DNA of 64,000 bases from Dromaius novaehollandiae (GCF_036370855.1 NC_088098.1:140884721-140948720), one strand, 5' to 3'. Shown: positions 1 through 13,893, counted from the first letter of the stretch. A program made the numbers and translations. The notes: generated by a model not told the origin, from the sequence alone.

Positions 1-3000
1 CAGTTAGAGAAACTTCACCCTTTCCCTCCTCTACAGTAGAAGATATGATAAGTTTTTTTATGAACTGAGAGGCTTGTGCAAAGGTTTCTGAGGACAGACA
101 GTAGGAGAATGGAACCAGACTGGATTGCCTTACAAGCAGGTAGGAATTTTTCAACTTTATTTTTTCTTTTAATGAATCAAGTTACCTACAGCAGCAAAAT
201 TGCCATCATACAAAGACTTATTTAGAAAAAAATCTCAGGTCCAGGATGGCATTTCTGGTAGAAGACTAGGCCTTTCCCAGAATAGTCACTGACTTCACAT
301 TTAGACAATGGTCTTAATTCCAAACCCTGCTTGGCCTCATCTGGAACAGATTTCAGCTCAGATGAGCTCTGCCTCAGCTAAAAACGTTCATCATTTAGCT
401 ATATGGGCATATTTCCACAGTTTCTGAGAGAGGTAAGCTATTTAAATGCCACTACAATTTAATTTGTGAATAAAGAAGAAAAATGTTAGGGAGATGGGAT
501 GCAATATGACTAAACAGGAATTTTTATTTCTAGAATTTGCATCTTAGAAATATTTAGAAAACCCTAGCACTAAAAACATAAGTTAATTGACGTAAGCAGA
601 GTGTGTCTTAATCCTTTTCACACAGGTCTTATTTAAACTGTTATAGCTTCAACCTCCCTATACTCCACACTAGTAAGATTTCCACCTGTCCTATTGATTT
701 CTCTGACAGCTGCATATCCTTGAAAACTCAGCTTTTATTATTTCAGAATATCTTAAATTAGCCAGATTATAGTATTATTGCATAGCATTTCATCAAAAAA
801 AAAAAAAACCAAAAAAACCTGCTTTATCAGGTTAAAATCTTGATCTCTTGACAGATAATGCTATCAGAAAAATCCCACTCTGTTCACCTTTACTTCTCAG
901 AAAGATTCAGTGGACCTGTCAGAAAAGGTTGCTATAGCAGTCACATTTCTCAAAGACACAGAAACTGGCAGATTTGATTTTCCAGTTTTTCAAGTCATCA
1001 GACAGTTTAAAGTAAACATTACTAAACTGCTGATATTTCACAAACCTTCCTGTCAGGCATCAGTTCCTCACTAAATTCCCTTGACTCTGCTAACTGTTAT
1101 CATTATTTTGTAGTCATAGCTGGAAAGGGGAAGGCATACACAAAATATTTGGCACATGAATTTCGTGCAAGCTGCTTTGAAGGACTGAAAAGTTACACCT
1201 ATTTTTGCCTCCTTTTCTGTTTGTTGCATTAATGTATCATATTTATACAGAAGTATCAATTACAACATCTCCAGGTCATTCACACACACACTTACTGTAA
1301 AAGTGCAGTGTTTATATCAGACTGGTGGTAGCATCCTAAGAAAGGAAAGCTTCTGCAAATTAATCATATTTATAGCTTCACTCTACTTCTATCTTAGATG
1401 AGAGCAGAGGTTAAATATGACTTTGATACACTACAGTCATTTAGAAAGAGCTTGAATTAGCAAATGTTGTTTAATAGCTTTTAAGTATTGCTGCAAGGAA
1501 TCTTTACAATAACATCTTTTGCTCATTTTACAGTGTTGGAGATGATTTTAGCTTGTAAAGTAGTTTAACAAAACAAAACAAAAAAACCCTCAAGACATAT
1601 TTTATATATAGACACATATTCTTCCATAACAGTTTTGTGCCAATCTACAGATTAACCCCAATGGTATTAAACTGGGAATGATGTTGACTTCTTATGATGC
1701 CACAGGGCAGCAGAATAAGATACAGCAAGATACAGTGCACATTCCTATTCTTAATGAAACTGAAAACTATTCATGCACTCTTCCCTATCACAAAAAACCT
1801 TATCATAAGGTATACCTTATACATGAGCATGAGCAATTGCAAAATGAACAATACTGATGGTTTATTTGACGATCCCTGTGCTTGGACTTTGTAATGTTCA
1901 CACAACTTTTGTACAAAACTCACCAGCATCTCTGACCCTGAACATTTTTTAGCAACTACATTTTCCATAATTACTTTCTGATGAGCTATAATATTCCAGG
2001 AAGTATTTGAAAATATGTTGATTTTTTTTCTTTTCTTTCTATCCTAATTGTTGTATTGTATAAATATCTTGTTTAATTGCAGTTTAGCAATAAACTGCCA
2101 TTTCATAATTTTAATGGTCAAAGATATGCATTATGAACAATGTTTCTTCCTCAGAACTCAAAGGCTAGACTCGAAATCTCTTTAAACAAACAACAAATTA
2201 TGGAGTACAGATCTAATCATTCACTGACAGATATAGTACTTAATCAAAGTGATTTTGTGGCAGGGATTTTTAGCATTGCCTAAGATTTTCATTGCGTAGG
2301 TAAAAAGGGAGATTCTCCTACATTTCAAAGATTTTTGAAAATCACATTCCATTTTTACACTAAGATGTATGGAGAGCTCACATACATAATTAAGACACTT
2401 GGTTAGCAGAGGTATGAAGAATTTTCAAAAAGAAAAATAAAGATATCTAGGATAGCTAGATTCCATAAGTAGAATGTTCATTTTTTGGCGATAAACCTGA
2501 CAGCACAGCTGAATGAGATTTAGATGGCATATGAAACATGAATCCCATACCAGATTGTTACAACATTGTGAATTTTTATTCAGTGAGACCAATACCGGAT
2601 GAAGACTTTTAAATTGTTATGACAATGCCAGTAGGTAGCTTGCTTACCAGCCTAAACAAACTGGTTAGAAATCAACAGCACATCTACAAATTTCCTTCAT
2701 TCTTTTGGATATGTTGCTTCAGAAATAGCATAGAAGCCTTTTACCTTAGCCTGAATGTACTGCTATTCTTACATTGCAGGTCAGTAGAGCTAAAGTACAA
2801 CTCAGAAGAGACAGATGCAATAGTTAATGAAATAATTCAATATCAAATGTGGCAAAACAGATCAAAATATGAACAGGAATCCGGATCATTTTGTCTTCTG
2901 TCTCCTCCTGAGCACAGAATCTCCCATTCAGTCTTACCAAGCCTTTTCCTACTACCTCGCTCAGCACATTTTCTCTTGCTTTGCACTGAACTTGCCATAA

Positions 3001-4716
3001 TTCCTTGCAAAAAGTTTATTTTTAGATACAAGAAGGATGTTTTGTCAGGGTGAATGAACAAACTAACTTTGTCCTCTCAGTTGAGTATGTCTTGCCCACT
3101 AAAGGAGACATTGAAGTTAAATGTCAGTGATGATCCAGTTATATAATATGGATGCATAGTGTGCAGAAATCATTTTCTTTTGAGGTATGTTACCTGGTGA
3201 AGGACAGGACAAGTCACTCCGGTCTCTACATACCCCTGGTGAGCACTTTGAGACCATGATGATCTATCACACACTGCCTGAATTGAAGGAGAGCGCTATG
3301 TTTTTACAAGGAGGGAAGGCAAATAGGTCATATGGCGATCAAAAGTGGCCTGAAAAAGCTCAAGTGATTATTTATGTCCTTATTGAGAGTGTTTTTTCTC
3401 AGTATTTTTTTTTTTTTTTACAAAGATCAGTATTTCTGTCCAAGTACAGGATTCAAAGTCTTAAGTATTCTTTTTACCTCTCCATTCAAAGAAACACAAA
3501 ACAAAGATGAAAATTCTTTTTGATATTTTGAGGGCTCCATTTTAACCTCCAAACAGTTTGGGTCTACAAACTCAATTATGACCATTTTAATTCTGAATCA
3601 GTAGCTACAAAGAATTAATGAGGTTTAACTAATCTACTTCATTAGTCATATTCCACCATTAACTAATTTTCCTAACTGTCCCTACATTGACAAATGCTTA
3701 ACACAGACTATGAAATTGATAGAAAGCCTTTTTCAAAAAATAAAGTGGCAATTTGCTTAATTAGGCACAGAGAAACAAATGCTGTTACAAGCAAGTTTCT
3801 ACCAGGAAACATTATATTTAGAAATTTCACATGCAAAATGTACTGGATACATGGGAAGGATTTATAAATGGATATGATGTAAGGATGCTCATTACATTTT
3901 CAGCTGTACATGCTTTCATTTGGTTTAATGTGTGAAAAATAAGGAAGACGAGATAAACAATGAGAAGGTGAGATAAAGGGTCAAAGGAGAACAGATGGCA
4001 AGATGGAAAAGCAGACAAAAAAGATGAATTATGGTAACTGCCTATCCAAATACTGATCTGCATATTATACAATTCAGGGAAGTTATCAAAAGTACAAAGA
4101 CTTTAAAATGCTATTGCAATTATATAAATCCACATAAAAACTCTTTTTGCAGAGGAGGGTACAGAACAAGAAATAAAAGGTAATTTCAGAGAAAATCACT
4201 GGCAAAAATTTAATGACTTATTAATCTGGTAGAGTTTAAATATTAGGAAATGTGCAGGAAGCAAAGCACTTACCTAGCTACTTGGGTGTTGAACTGGAAC
4301 TGCAAAGGAATAGAAGAAGCCTACACATCAAAAGAAATGATTATAAGCTGCCATTGTTTACAAATACACCTCTTCTCATGCTTACACTGAGACTCATTTA
4401 TTCATATTCAATAAAAGAAACAACAAAGCAACATCTACAGAAGGGTTTTCAGAGGAAGTGGTAAAGAAGAGTATGGGCAAGTCAGCTGTGAATCTGAAAA
4501 GGGACATCCACACAGGTATTGGGCTTCTGGACAGTTAATTCATCTCACCTCAGAACTTCAGATGATGGCGGACTTGGCATTTGGCAGCAGAATGAGCCTA
4601 CTTCATTGCCAAGACAGAGATTCATTTTGCCAAATTTCAGACATTTACTTCTGAGGAGGTTTTCTTAGATATCAATGTCAATACAGAAAAATAAGGAGTT
4701 TTAGAGAAACTATTTT

Positions 4717-4803
4717 CAGTGAAGAGAAACAGACTTTTTTAGAAAGGAATATTGTCTTTGGGATGAAATGAATTCCTTTCTAAAAACATGTTTCTCTTCA
4801 CTG
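4717..4803. repeat. Near-perfect 87-bp inverted repeat (hairpin)
   Basis: The arms at 4717-4750 and 4772-4803 are reverse complements. There are 15 matched bases starting CAGTGAAGAGAAACA, a small asymmetric internal loop (four bases against two), then 15 more matched bases ending AGAAAGGAAT. The terminal loop is about 21 bases. Size and shape fit a microRNA precursor or a palindromic miniature element. The outer ends read CAGTG, but the flanking 8 bases (actatttt and accattaa) are not a clean target-site duplication. Function is unknown. Confidence 0.8.
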
Positions 4804-5162
4804 ACCATTAAGGCAGCTTAGAATGACTAGCTCAAATATCTATGTCTAGAACGTAGCCTACGCCTGTTTTACTCAGATGAATCCCACCCAAGATACCAAG
4901 AAACAAAGAGAGGAAATGTAAAAAAGTCTGGTTATATGAAAAAAAAATCTTATTTTTTTTAGGTAAGCATTTATTAAAGATGCAACTTCTAATATCAAAC
5001 AACATGCATAACTTTGGGTTACTTTTATACTTTGGGGTATATGAAAAAAATCCTCATTTTGGGGAGATTAGAGACCACTGGGGAGATTAGATACCAAGAC
5101 TGCTTCTAGATTGCCTGACAAAAATCTTCATTGTCACTTATGTCTTTGGTTTCAGCTACAGT

Positions 5163-5190
5163 AAAAACAAACAAAACAAAACAAAACAAA
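5163..5190. repeat. (AAAAC)n simple repeat
   Basis: A short run of imperfect then perfect AAAAC units. A similar tract occurs at 55485-55507. Confidence 0.85.
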
Positions 5191-6381
5191 GTCACTACCC
5201 CTGTTATGACTGCTGTTAATTTCAGAAAATATTACTATGTTTTGTCTAACATAAGACTCCCAGAATTTTTTTTAAAGACAATTTGTAACATATGACAAAT
5301 ATCTGCTTTGCATTTGTAGATTTATTATCATTTCTTGGGTGTTCCCCCACCACCCCAAAATAATCCTCTGACAATAATGAACATATCTTTTTTATTATTT
5401 TTATTTAGAAAAGATTTGCATTTCTGCTGATTTCTGGTGGACTCCCTGGCCAAATTAATGGTACTATTGGACTGGAAACTCAAAAAGGTAAATGCACTTG
5501 TGGTGTACTGCCACGCTGATCTACGAAGTCAGACTAGACAAACAGCAGCACCATCTGCTGTTTAGACTGTAATCTCAGAAACTCCTGAAAGCTGGAACAA
5601 GGTACATTATGTATGGTTTACAGTAGAAAATCCACACAAAGAATCACTTTCTGTAACTGATACACCGTGCCTTAAAATATTAAGTTTAAAAGCAAAATTA
5701 AAAACAGACAGCTGAGATGTCTGTCATCCATTTCTGCATCATTTTTTCATGCAAATTATTCCAATAATGGAAATAAGAACTCTAAAAACATTTTTAAATT
5801 AAGCAAATAAACTGGAAAGCCAACTGCTTTTACAATCAAATGGTTCTTTGATTTGTTACATGATTTTGGAATGTATCAACGCATCATATATCTATATATA
5901 TGTATATGTTTGCACACACACAGCATGAAATGGACCAGCAGACTGATTTGTATTCACAAAATTTATGACCTGATGCAGACAAGTCCTGAAAATTGTGTCA
6001 TTTTTCAGATTAATAGCTAAAGGAACCCTAATGTGTTAGCAGATCTTATTTGAAGGAAATGTTTGTAGTGATATTTTTAATAAGGTACTCAGGAACAGCT
6101 CTTACTTTGGAGGTAGTGGGTTCCATCCCCACAAGAACTTTATAACCCCCCAGTAAAAGCTTTGAGTCTCATTTCATTCTTACGTTAAACAGAGGGGCAT
6201 GGCACACACCAGCATGGAGTATGACACCCTGGATGTCAGAAGCAGAGGTGCACTGGGCCCCTGCACTGGCCCTCAGTGGGGATTTCCCTGGCTATGCTCT
6301 CCCCTGCCCCAGGCTGAGTGTGAAAACTAGCCCATAAGAGAAAGTTATTAGGTCCTTCAGAAAGCAATGAAAGCAATGACC

Positions 6382-6409
6382 TTTTTTTTTTTTTTTTGGG
6401 GGGGGGGGG
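6382..6409. repeat. T16/G12 homopolymer junction
   Basis: Sixteen T are followed directly by twelve G on the + strand. It is one of three such T-run/G-run composites in the window (also 8400-8418 and 51474-51503). Confidence 0.9.
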
Positions 6410-8399
6410 AGGGTGCCTTAAATCACATATCAGCTAGTTTTCCCATGGTTTGTATTTTAGCTTACTTATAGCCGTATCACTGCTGCTTAAATCAAGTAGA
6501 AGCTGGTCAGCCTGCAAGTTATATCATATAAAGTATGTTACATTGGATATGCCTAAACTTGATCAAATTAATTCATGCTTGGAGTGAACTGGTAAGGTTC
6601 AACAAATCTAACCATTTGAAAGTGTTAGTTAATAATAAATCAATGTATTCTAGCACAATACTTAAAAAATATTTTGCTTTATAGAAACATTCTTGGGAAA
6701 AGTGCCCATGCATATGTTTAGAAGCTTTAGCTCAATCAGCCAACTACTTAAGAAACTCAGAAAAGACCAGAGAAATAGATAATCTGGCTGATATTATTCT
6801 ACCTGTTTACTCAGGGAGGCTGAGAGTGTTAGCCTTCTGCCTGGAATGATTTTCTTGGCTAAAAACAAATAAATAGGACAGCTGTCTCACACTTTTTTTT
6901 TTCTTTCTGATTGCATCTGAGATGGCAGATCACAAGGCTGCGTCTGTAAAACATTTGTTCAATGGACTTCCGGCAACCTATGATCCATCTTTCCAAACTC
7001 TGTCTTCGGGACAACTCCTACATTTGTTCCTTCTGCGAACTTTATCTCCTGTAACCCATCCCTCTTTGTGTCACTTTGTTTGGACAGTTTACCTGTGCAC
7101 AGAGACTCTGCAAGCAGGATATACACAGCTAAAAGTATAAAGCAAATATTCATTAGCTATCATACATACAATAGCTACCATACATACAAGCTACTAGGCT
7201 AAGCTTTAACATGCTCACTGCTCCTTATAAGATGCCCAAAGATACTTTGCTAGCCAGGCAGTCAGTCAGGAGAACAACGGTCAGCTCCTGGAATGGAGCC
7301 TCAGTGCTGCCAAACGGCCATCTTCTGCCACCCTGTATTTTTTTTTTTTTTAATTTTATACTTATCCATGTTGGTGTTTCTTCCTTGTCTTAGTTCTTAG
7401 CTCTGTCTGCAGTTTTACTGTTCTTATCTCACATGGTAAGAAACCTTTCCTACCTCACCCTCTACACTTTCTGACATTTTTCTTTACAACTTAGGTATTT
7501 CCTCAGAAGTCCAAGCCATGGTTATCTAGCTGTGCAGTATCAGAGATGGGCCTTGGACCCCTGGAGCAGAGAGTTAGAGAGAGAGGCAGTTTCATTCTCT
7601 TCCAGCACGTGAGATGACTGTGACACAGGATGTAAGGATTAGATGGCTAAGATTTAGGATAGGTAGCTACCATACAGACCCATAGGTTTGAATGTCAGCT
7701 ACTCAACAGTAACTTTCTATGTGCTCTGGCCTACCCACAAATGAAAAGCTCATCCTTTTCCCTGTGATACACCATTAGATGTTTCTGCAAATCCTGGTAC
7801 ATTGCAATAAATCATTATTTTTTATTGAATTTTAGTTAGTTTTCAATCCATGTATCAGCATTTGGATCCAGGACAATTTGAATTAATGTTGCAAAATGCT
7901 GCACTAAATCCTTCAATGACATCTGTCCAAAATCAGGATCTTATATCCTCTCCATGAAAATACAGAGCTCATAAGAAAGAGACATTCAGTAGCAGACATA
8001 TTTTTAAAATATATATACTTCTGAATAATATGCATCACATTTCTGTCATCAAAAAAAGACTTTCCAGGTAACTTTTACTCTTATTTTCCTTATACGCCTT
8101 CTCATTTTCTATATAAGAATCAATCTGTGAAATAAGAATTCACAGTCTTACTGGCAAAGACACATCACAGAAATCTTGGGACTAACCAACTTAATCATGC
8201 TGACCAAAACTGTAACAAAGATAGAGTCATATTACCAAAAACCTCCTTTTGCTGCTGTGGCTAGCCTTTCCAGGCAACTGATTTTACATACCTCCAATTA
8301 AGCTGTATCTTAACTACTTCAGTGCTTCAAAATACCTGTTTTGGCAAACATCATATTGCAAAGTTATTTAAATTATTATGCAATCTATGTTAGTGTTGG

Positions 8400-8418
8400 T
8401 TTTTTTTTTTGGGGGGGG
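8400..8418. repeat. T11/G8 homopolymer junction
   Basis: Eleven T run straight into eight G, the same orientation as the tracts at 6382 and 51474. Confidence 0.9.
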
Positions 8419-11400
8419 TGCATTTTCTTCTTAAGAAAATGGCAAAGAACTATGACTGACTATAAATGAACAAAGACTAAAAGATCTATGTCACGCTATA
8501 CAATGCTGAATATGGACAAATTTATCTAAATATTAGCACACAGCAGGCAAAAGCTTTGACATTTTAAGGATAGGGGTCTGATCTACCCTGATCTCTAGCA
8601 AAAGAGAAGGGATGGGCCAGAGATACAGAGCTGAAGAACCAGCCTTATTTGCACTTGCTGCTAAAAGGACAAAAGAGAGATGAGTGACAGCTGCAGAGAG
8701 ACAGACAGACAGACATACTCCATCTCCCTAACAGTATACTGTCTTCAGCAATTATTTGCTTTGCCTACACTTGGACCTAGCCCTGATTACACATTTTATT
8801 ATCACCAAAACAGAAACCTTAATCTATATTAGTATTTTTCCAGTGTATGAATAGACCAGACACAGTGCAGAAGGAACAAGAGGCTAGCTACTATACTTTA
8901 ACACATCTGAAAGGATGAGCATTCAAAGGTTGTTCCTCTTGCCATTTTTGTGCCTTTCCTACCTGCCAAAGCTGTCAACTAAAGTATCAATTTAGATGGA
9001 AGTGTGGTCTTAACAACATGAATGCATACTACACATCAGAACAGGAATCCTCGGTCTATAATTAAAGCTAGATTTTTTTTTATACAATTAAGGCTTATCA
9101 GGCTTTGTTGTCTACAAGCTCAATCTGTAAGTACGGGGAGACCAGAGCAGGGTGATGGAAAGAGAAGGCAGTAACTCTGCCGTAAGAGGGTTTGGCTACT
9201 GTGTGCACTTCAGTAGCCAGAAGACAATCCCAGATCTCCATGTTTTGCAACTCCTTTTCCTTTACTGTGCATTTGGGCTGCAAACCAGTTGCTATTGCTG
9301 CTGCTTCCTCTTCCTGTCCACACAAAATATCTGCAGTGAATTTCAATGTGAATAAATTCCCAACCAACCAAAAAACCTCTGCTTTTGTAAAGTATTAAAG
9401 GATTATTCTTTATAAATACACAGAAAATTCAGAAAAAATAGAGCTTTATGCACAAATGTTTTAGTATAACTTCCATCAGTTCCATGGAATTTGTTCCTCT
9501 GTTTCATTGTAAACTGAAATTTACTTCCAGTGGAGAGTCACTTTGTTTTCTTCACTTCTGTAAGAAAGCTGAATGCAGAACTTTCTAATTTTGCAGGGAA
9601 ATATAGGCAACCCTATATGCAGGCTATTCAATGCAGCAATTTTTCTTTGGGGATGGGCTTATTTTCTAACTGCATGTGTACAAAAAACAGGTTTAATAAA
9701 ACGTTGTGGTAAACAATGACTTAAAGGAAATCAGCGTTTATCTATGACTACAGTTGTGTTAACATAGTAAAATAAGAAGTTCCTTTGTTTCTGAAATACT
9801 TGCCATTTTAAAATTCCCTTCCTGAGCAGGGAGAGCAATAAAATATTTTATTGAATCAGATGAAGTGACATCTGGTATTGCTAATCATGGTAATCATTTA
9901 AATTAACAAAAGAATGGGATAAAAGCCAGGAGTAACAGCCACATGAAAAGGGTAGAGAGAACGGGAAGAGAAATGGGGAGTCGATTAGTGGATGGTGTAC
10001 TCAGGTCTACGTTCTTCTTTCTCGTGTCTAGTTTTTACGGACCACCAATTGTGAGAAAGTGTCAGAGGTCCAATCTTTATGTTCCCGTGAAAACTGGGCC
10101 TGAACTCTCAGATATTTCTGCATTGCTCTAATGAGAAGCATACCTCAGGATTATGCCACTGATGATTAATTTATTTCTCTTCTTCCTTCCTTAGAAACAA
10201 GATTTTAACTTACAGACTTAGCACTACCTGTGATACAGAAAAAAATCCAAGGCAAGCTATAAGACTCAAAGTAAGCAATTCCAAAGTCGTACTAAATAAA
10301 AAGATGCCTATAACACTTCCAGAAATATTTTGTAAACATAAACATTCATAACTCACTAGCATGAGTCACATTTAATATTTCTTTTCCTTACACTGACAAG
10401 CAGTATGTACATCAGTCTTCCAGTGCTCAAATACACAGATGTACATTTGGTGTTCTCATTTCTAACCATCTTTAAGTTGCTGATGGCATACATACATACA
10501 TAATAAAAGTGAATTTTCCTGTGATTTGTCTTTTAAATACAGCATTTGTCTTCAAAACTAATTTACGCTAATTTATGATTCATAATAGGTCAGCAGGTGC
10601 AGTTCTATGTTATGATACAATAGGCTTTGCAGCTTCTATACAAGGAAATATATTTTGCATGATTCTATGTAGAAATTATCCTACAAATTTTTATTCACGT
10701 ATTTTCTACCTTAGGATACCACCATTACAAACTTATGAATATTTGTAAGATGTTAGGGTGAAATTAATTAATGAAAAACATACATAATTTTTATCTGTAT
10801 CTTCCATTTCTCACAGGCATGTCTGATAAGCAGTAAGTTAAAAGTCAAAGACCCCGCAAATGCCCAAATTTCGAAAGTAAAGGTGGATATTCTTTAATTC
10901 TACACTGTCTGAAACAAACTGAAGCACAAATTAATACTTTATTATTATTTATTAAACAAGCACTTTAATGTAAGGGTAGGAAATTTAATAGTTGAAAAGA
11001 GGGCCAAATAAAACTGGATAAAGCTTCTCAACTTGTTTTCAGCATTCCTCTCCAACAGGCATTTGCCTTGTTTCAGAACACTTGTTCACCTTAAAACTGT
11101 GTGTAATTTTCAAGTGTTCCCCAGCCACTTCCAATGTTTTAGTGCCTATGCTTTTAGGTCTAAACTGTTAAAAAAGCAGCTCCTTTGAGACACGACACAG
11201 AATATTTTACAAAGAAATTGCATATATTTATAACCTTCAGAAAATAACAAGACACTACATGTGTTTTAATTGTGTTATTGCATTTTTCTGTAAGTAACAG
11301 TAATGATTTCTACCCATGAAGCCAATTTTTTTAAAATTGCCAAAACTAATCAATTCCATTTTACATACTAGAAACTAAAATCCATTAATCACATTTTACA

Positions 11401-12139
11401 AATTGGAAACCAAATTTCAGAAAGATAGAGGCCAAATGTAGCATTTAAAATGCTATAACCAATCTCACCAGTGTAGCTTTAGTAAACTAATACTGTATTT
11501 TACTAGACCCATGTGCAGTCCATTGCAATGAGCACAACCCAGGTTCCCCTAAGGCACCCCTGAAATGACACAGCTCCTTATCTTATATTGCTGTTTACGT
11601 ACTTTATGATAACTGAATTGGAACAGAGGTGCACTAGAAGAATCATGTCTCATATGGTCTTTTCAACTCTGTATTACTGGCTCTGACTTAGCTCAGATCA
11701 GCAATGGCTGAAAACTGATTCTGTACAGTGAATTGTTGCAATAAGATGATCTCCATTACTAGACTTCCAAAAGGAGCACCTACCACTGAACATCAAAGCT
11801 GGGATTCATCTTGCCAACTTTTAGTGTCGGCACACTGGGTGTCTTATGTAAGCAAGCTGTGCTGAAATCCTTCTTGATCTTGGGACAGACAACCACAGAA
11901 AGCAATTCAGCCCAGGAAAGATGCCTGATGTCACAGCTGCACACCCACTTTAAACAGCCACAAGCTAGCCGGCTGGTTTTCCCCACAAAAATAGTTGCAC
12001 CCCCTTGTATCCCAAACCTGTGCCCACCCCTTCCAGGTACCAAGTGCAGAGGTCACACAGGCGAAAGAGGCTAATAAGCTACTATATTTTTCCGCCCTGA
12101 GGTCGCTCTTTCTGCCTCAAACCCCTAGGTAGCGCTGGC

Positions 12140-12770
12140 TGCCTTGAGAAACTCCCCTCCGAGGCCAGGCCAGACACTCATCTGCCCAGCGAAACGGGGC
12201 CGCCGCAACTCATCTCGCGACCAGCCCCTAAGGGCCGCCGCGCCCGGCGGGGCAGCGCCCGGCGTACCTCAACGGCCGCAACGGTTGCTCCTGACCCCCA
12301 CGCGGCGACCAGGGCCGCCCCCGGCTGCGCACGCGCGAAGGCGCCCTCTTGCCGCGGTCCCGCCGCGGGAGCGCGGCAGAGGCGGAACTCGGAGCCGCTG
12401 AGGGCTGCCGCCTCGCGCCTCCGCTGCCGGGCTTTCTTGGGACGCCCCCATCGCTGCGGCGGCGGAAGTAGCGCCCGCGGGCGGGTGGTGTTTCCCCCCC
12501 CCCCAATCTCGCGAGCTTTCGGGTGGGGAGTGAGCGACCGCAGAGGAGGGGGATAGGGAGGAGGAGAGGGGGGCGCGCGCCGTCGTCAGGTGCGTCAGGG
12601 CGTTTCGGCACGCGCGGGATAGCCGGGCCGTGCGCGAGGCGCGGCCAGCGCGCGCAGAGGCCCGGGCCCAAGCCGGCGGGGCGGGGCGCAGTGCAGTGCA
12701 GGTGGCCGTTAACGAGCGCGGTGGGGTGGTGCGTCCGCAGCCGTGTTGCTGACGGTGGGGCGCTGAAAGG
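12140..12770 (+). promoter_or_regulatory. PNPLA4: CpG-island promoter, probably of PNPLA4
   Basis: This is the only strongly GC- and CpG-rich segment in the window, against an AT-rich background. Visible elements are an NRF1-like TGCGCACGCGC at 12326-12336, an ETS-type CGGAAGT at 12473-12479, a CCAAT at 12503-12507 and a TCTCGCGAG element at 12507-12515. A further ETS-type ACCGGAAG lies at 12876-12883. I see no TATA box at a sensible position. This pattern is typical of broad housekeeping promoters. Linking it to PNPLA4 is inference: it is the nearest promoter-like sequence upstream, and the first + strand exon candidate follows 1.3 kb later. It could also fire in the minus direction. Confidence 0.85.
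12480..12589 (+). other. PNPLA4: Possible non-coding first exon of PNPLA4
   Basis: A good splice donor, CAG followed by GTGCGT, lies at 12587-12595 just after the cluster of promoter elements. It could end a short untranslated first exon that joins the acceptor at 13894. The start given is approximate because I see no defined transcription start. A second donor candidate (CAG/GTGGCC) sits at 12699-12707. Confidence 0.35.
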
Positions 12771-13893
12771 GGCAGGGAACTGGTGTTATCGCGTAGCCCG
12801 TGTTAGACTTGTGTGGGTCTGAGGCAGGAATGTGCCACCTGGGAAAACTAAAGTGGTTTGGGCTGTGAAGTTAAAACCGGAAGGGATGGGGCCGGCTTTA
12901 AAAATCGCCCTTGCGTTACTTTTTTTTCTTTTTTTTTTTTTTAAAGCAATGGCGTTTCTTTATTTTACGGTCACTTAAGTTGTCACTTGGCTTTTTGTGT
13001 TTACTGTACTAAAAAGCTGTGTTTCACAGTTTTGCCAGTGTTTTGTGTGCTACTATTAATTGTTTACAAAAAAAGAAAAGGGAGAGGAAAAATCAAAGTG
13101 TGGGCCACATCTCATGGCACAAACGATGAAGTGGAAAACCTGAAACCCACTAATTTGATTGAGATTAAATTTGAAATTGATAGTGATCTGAGACCTTGCA
13201 TAAACAGAATGACCCCTTCCTGCGCACGTGTGTGTATGTACACACACACACACTGCTAATCAGGGCAATAACTTGTTTTTCTTTTCATGTGAGCAAGTTC
13301 ATTTTCATCTGTTATACTTCACTGTCAAAATCTTGCTAGGTGTGAATCAGTCTTACGGTTTGATTTGTGTGTCACACCTCTGATTGCCTTGTAGCATAGA
13401 AAATTACAAGATTTACCTCCTACCAGGGAGCCTGCTTGACTTTTCTTTATTAGGCTCTGACATGGAACTTTGTGAACACTTGATTTGAAGACACCAGAAC
13501 GGTCCTTTTACATTATTCAGCTGAGATAGAAGTAACAGCATGTTCATGTTGTTAATTACAAGGATTTTTTTTCTCCTTTGTTCTTTGCATGAAATAATAA
13601 TATTAGTGCTTCCTTTTTCCAAAATGAACAATTAATTTTATGGAGGTGGATAGCATACTGCCAGGTCATTGCTGGTGAGAGAGAGAAGTGCATACTAAAT
13701 ACTTAAAACTGCCAAGAGTTGTTTCAGTTTCAATGTTATATCAACTGTTAATCTCAAACCATCAATGTTTTAAATCGTGATTCCTTGAAAGCTGACCACG
13801 TGAAAGTGTTGTGAAGAGGGTTCTGTTACAGAATCAGGGCCTTAGTGTACAACTACTTTTTGACTACTCAAATTTTTTTATGTTTTTAAACAG
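12590..13893 (+). other. PNPLA4: Putative first intron of PNPLA4
   Basis: It begins in CpG-island sequence and turns AT-rich after about 12900. It contains a T-rich run near 12920-12942 and a short TG/CA alternating stretch near 13227-13253. No coding exon is apparent. Confidence 0.4.

Larger units (their letters stand above)
1..12130. other. Gene-poor AT-rich upstream region
   Basis: I find no supportable exon here. Open frames are short, mutually overlapping and without domain signatures. The stretch holds scattered simple repeats (A/T runs, an AAAAC tract, two T-run/G-run tracts, a short CAGA run) and one long hairpin, annotated separately. It could be intergenic or belong to an intron of a gene outside the window. 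The last few hundred bases before 12130 rise in GC towards the CpG island. Confidence 0.6.

Noticed and set aside
2619-3053. 144-codon + strand open frame with an internal acceptor-like CATTGCAG
   Set aside because: No domain, no matching donor or partner exons, biased composition; most likely chance.
4717-4803. The hairpin as a hAT-type miniature transposon (CAGTG ends)
   Set aside because: The 8-base flanks do not match, so there is no target-site duplication to support insertion; kept only as a hairpin.
11780-12074. Paired 87-codon frames on opposite strands
   Set aside because: Overlapping antisense frames with no motif, next to the GC-rich island.
12144-12822. Several Arg/Gly/Pro-rich frames on both strands in the CpG island
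   Set aside because: Low stop density in GC-rich DNA explains them; they overlap promoter elements and contradict each other by strand.
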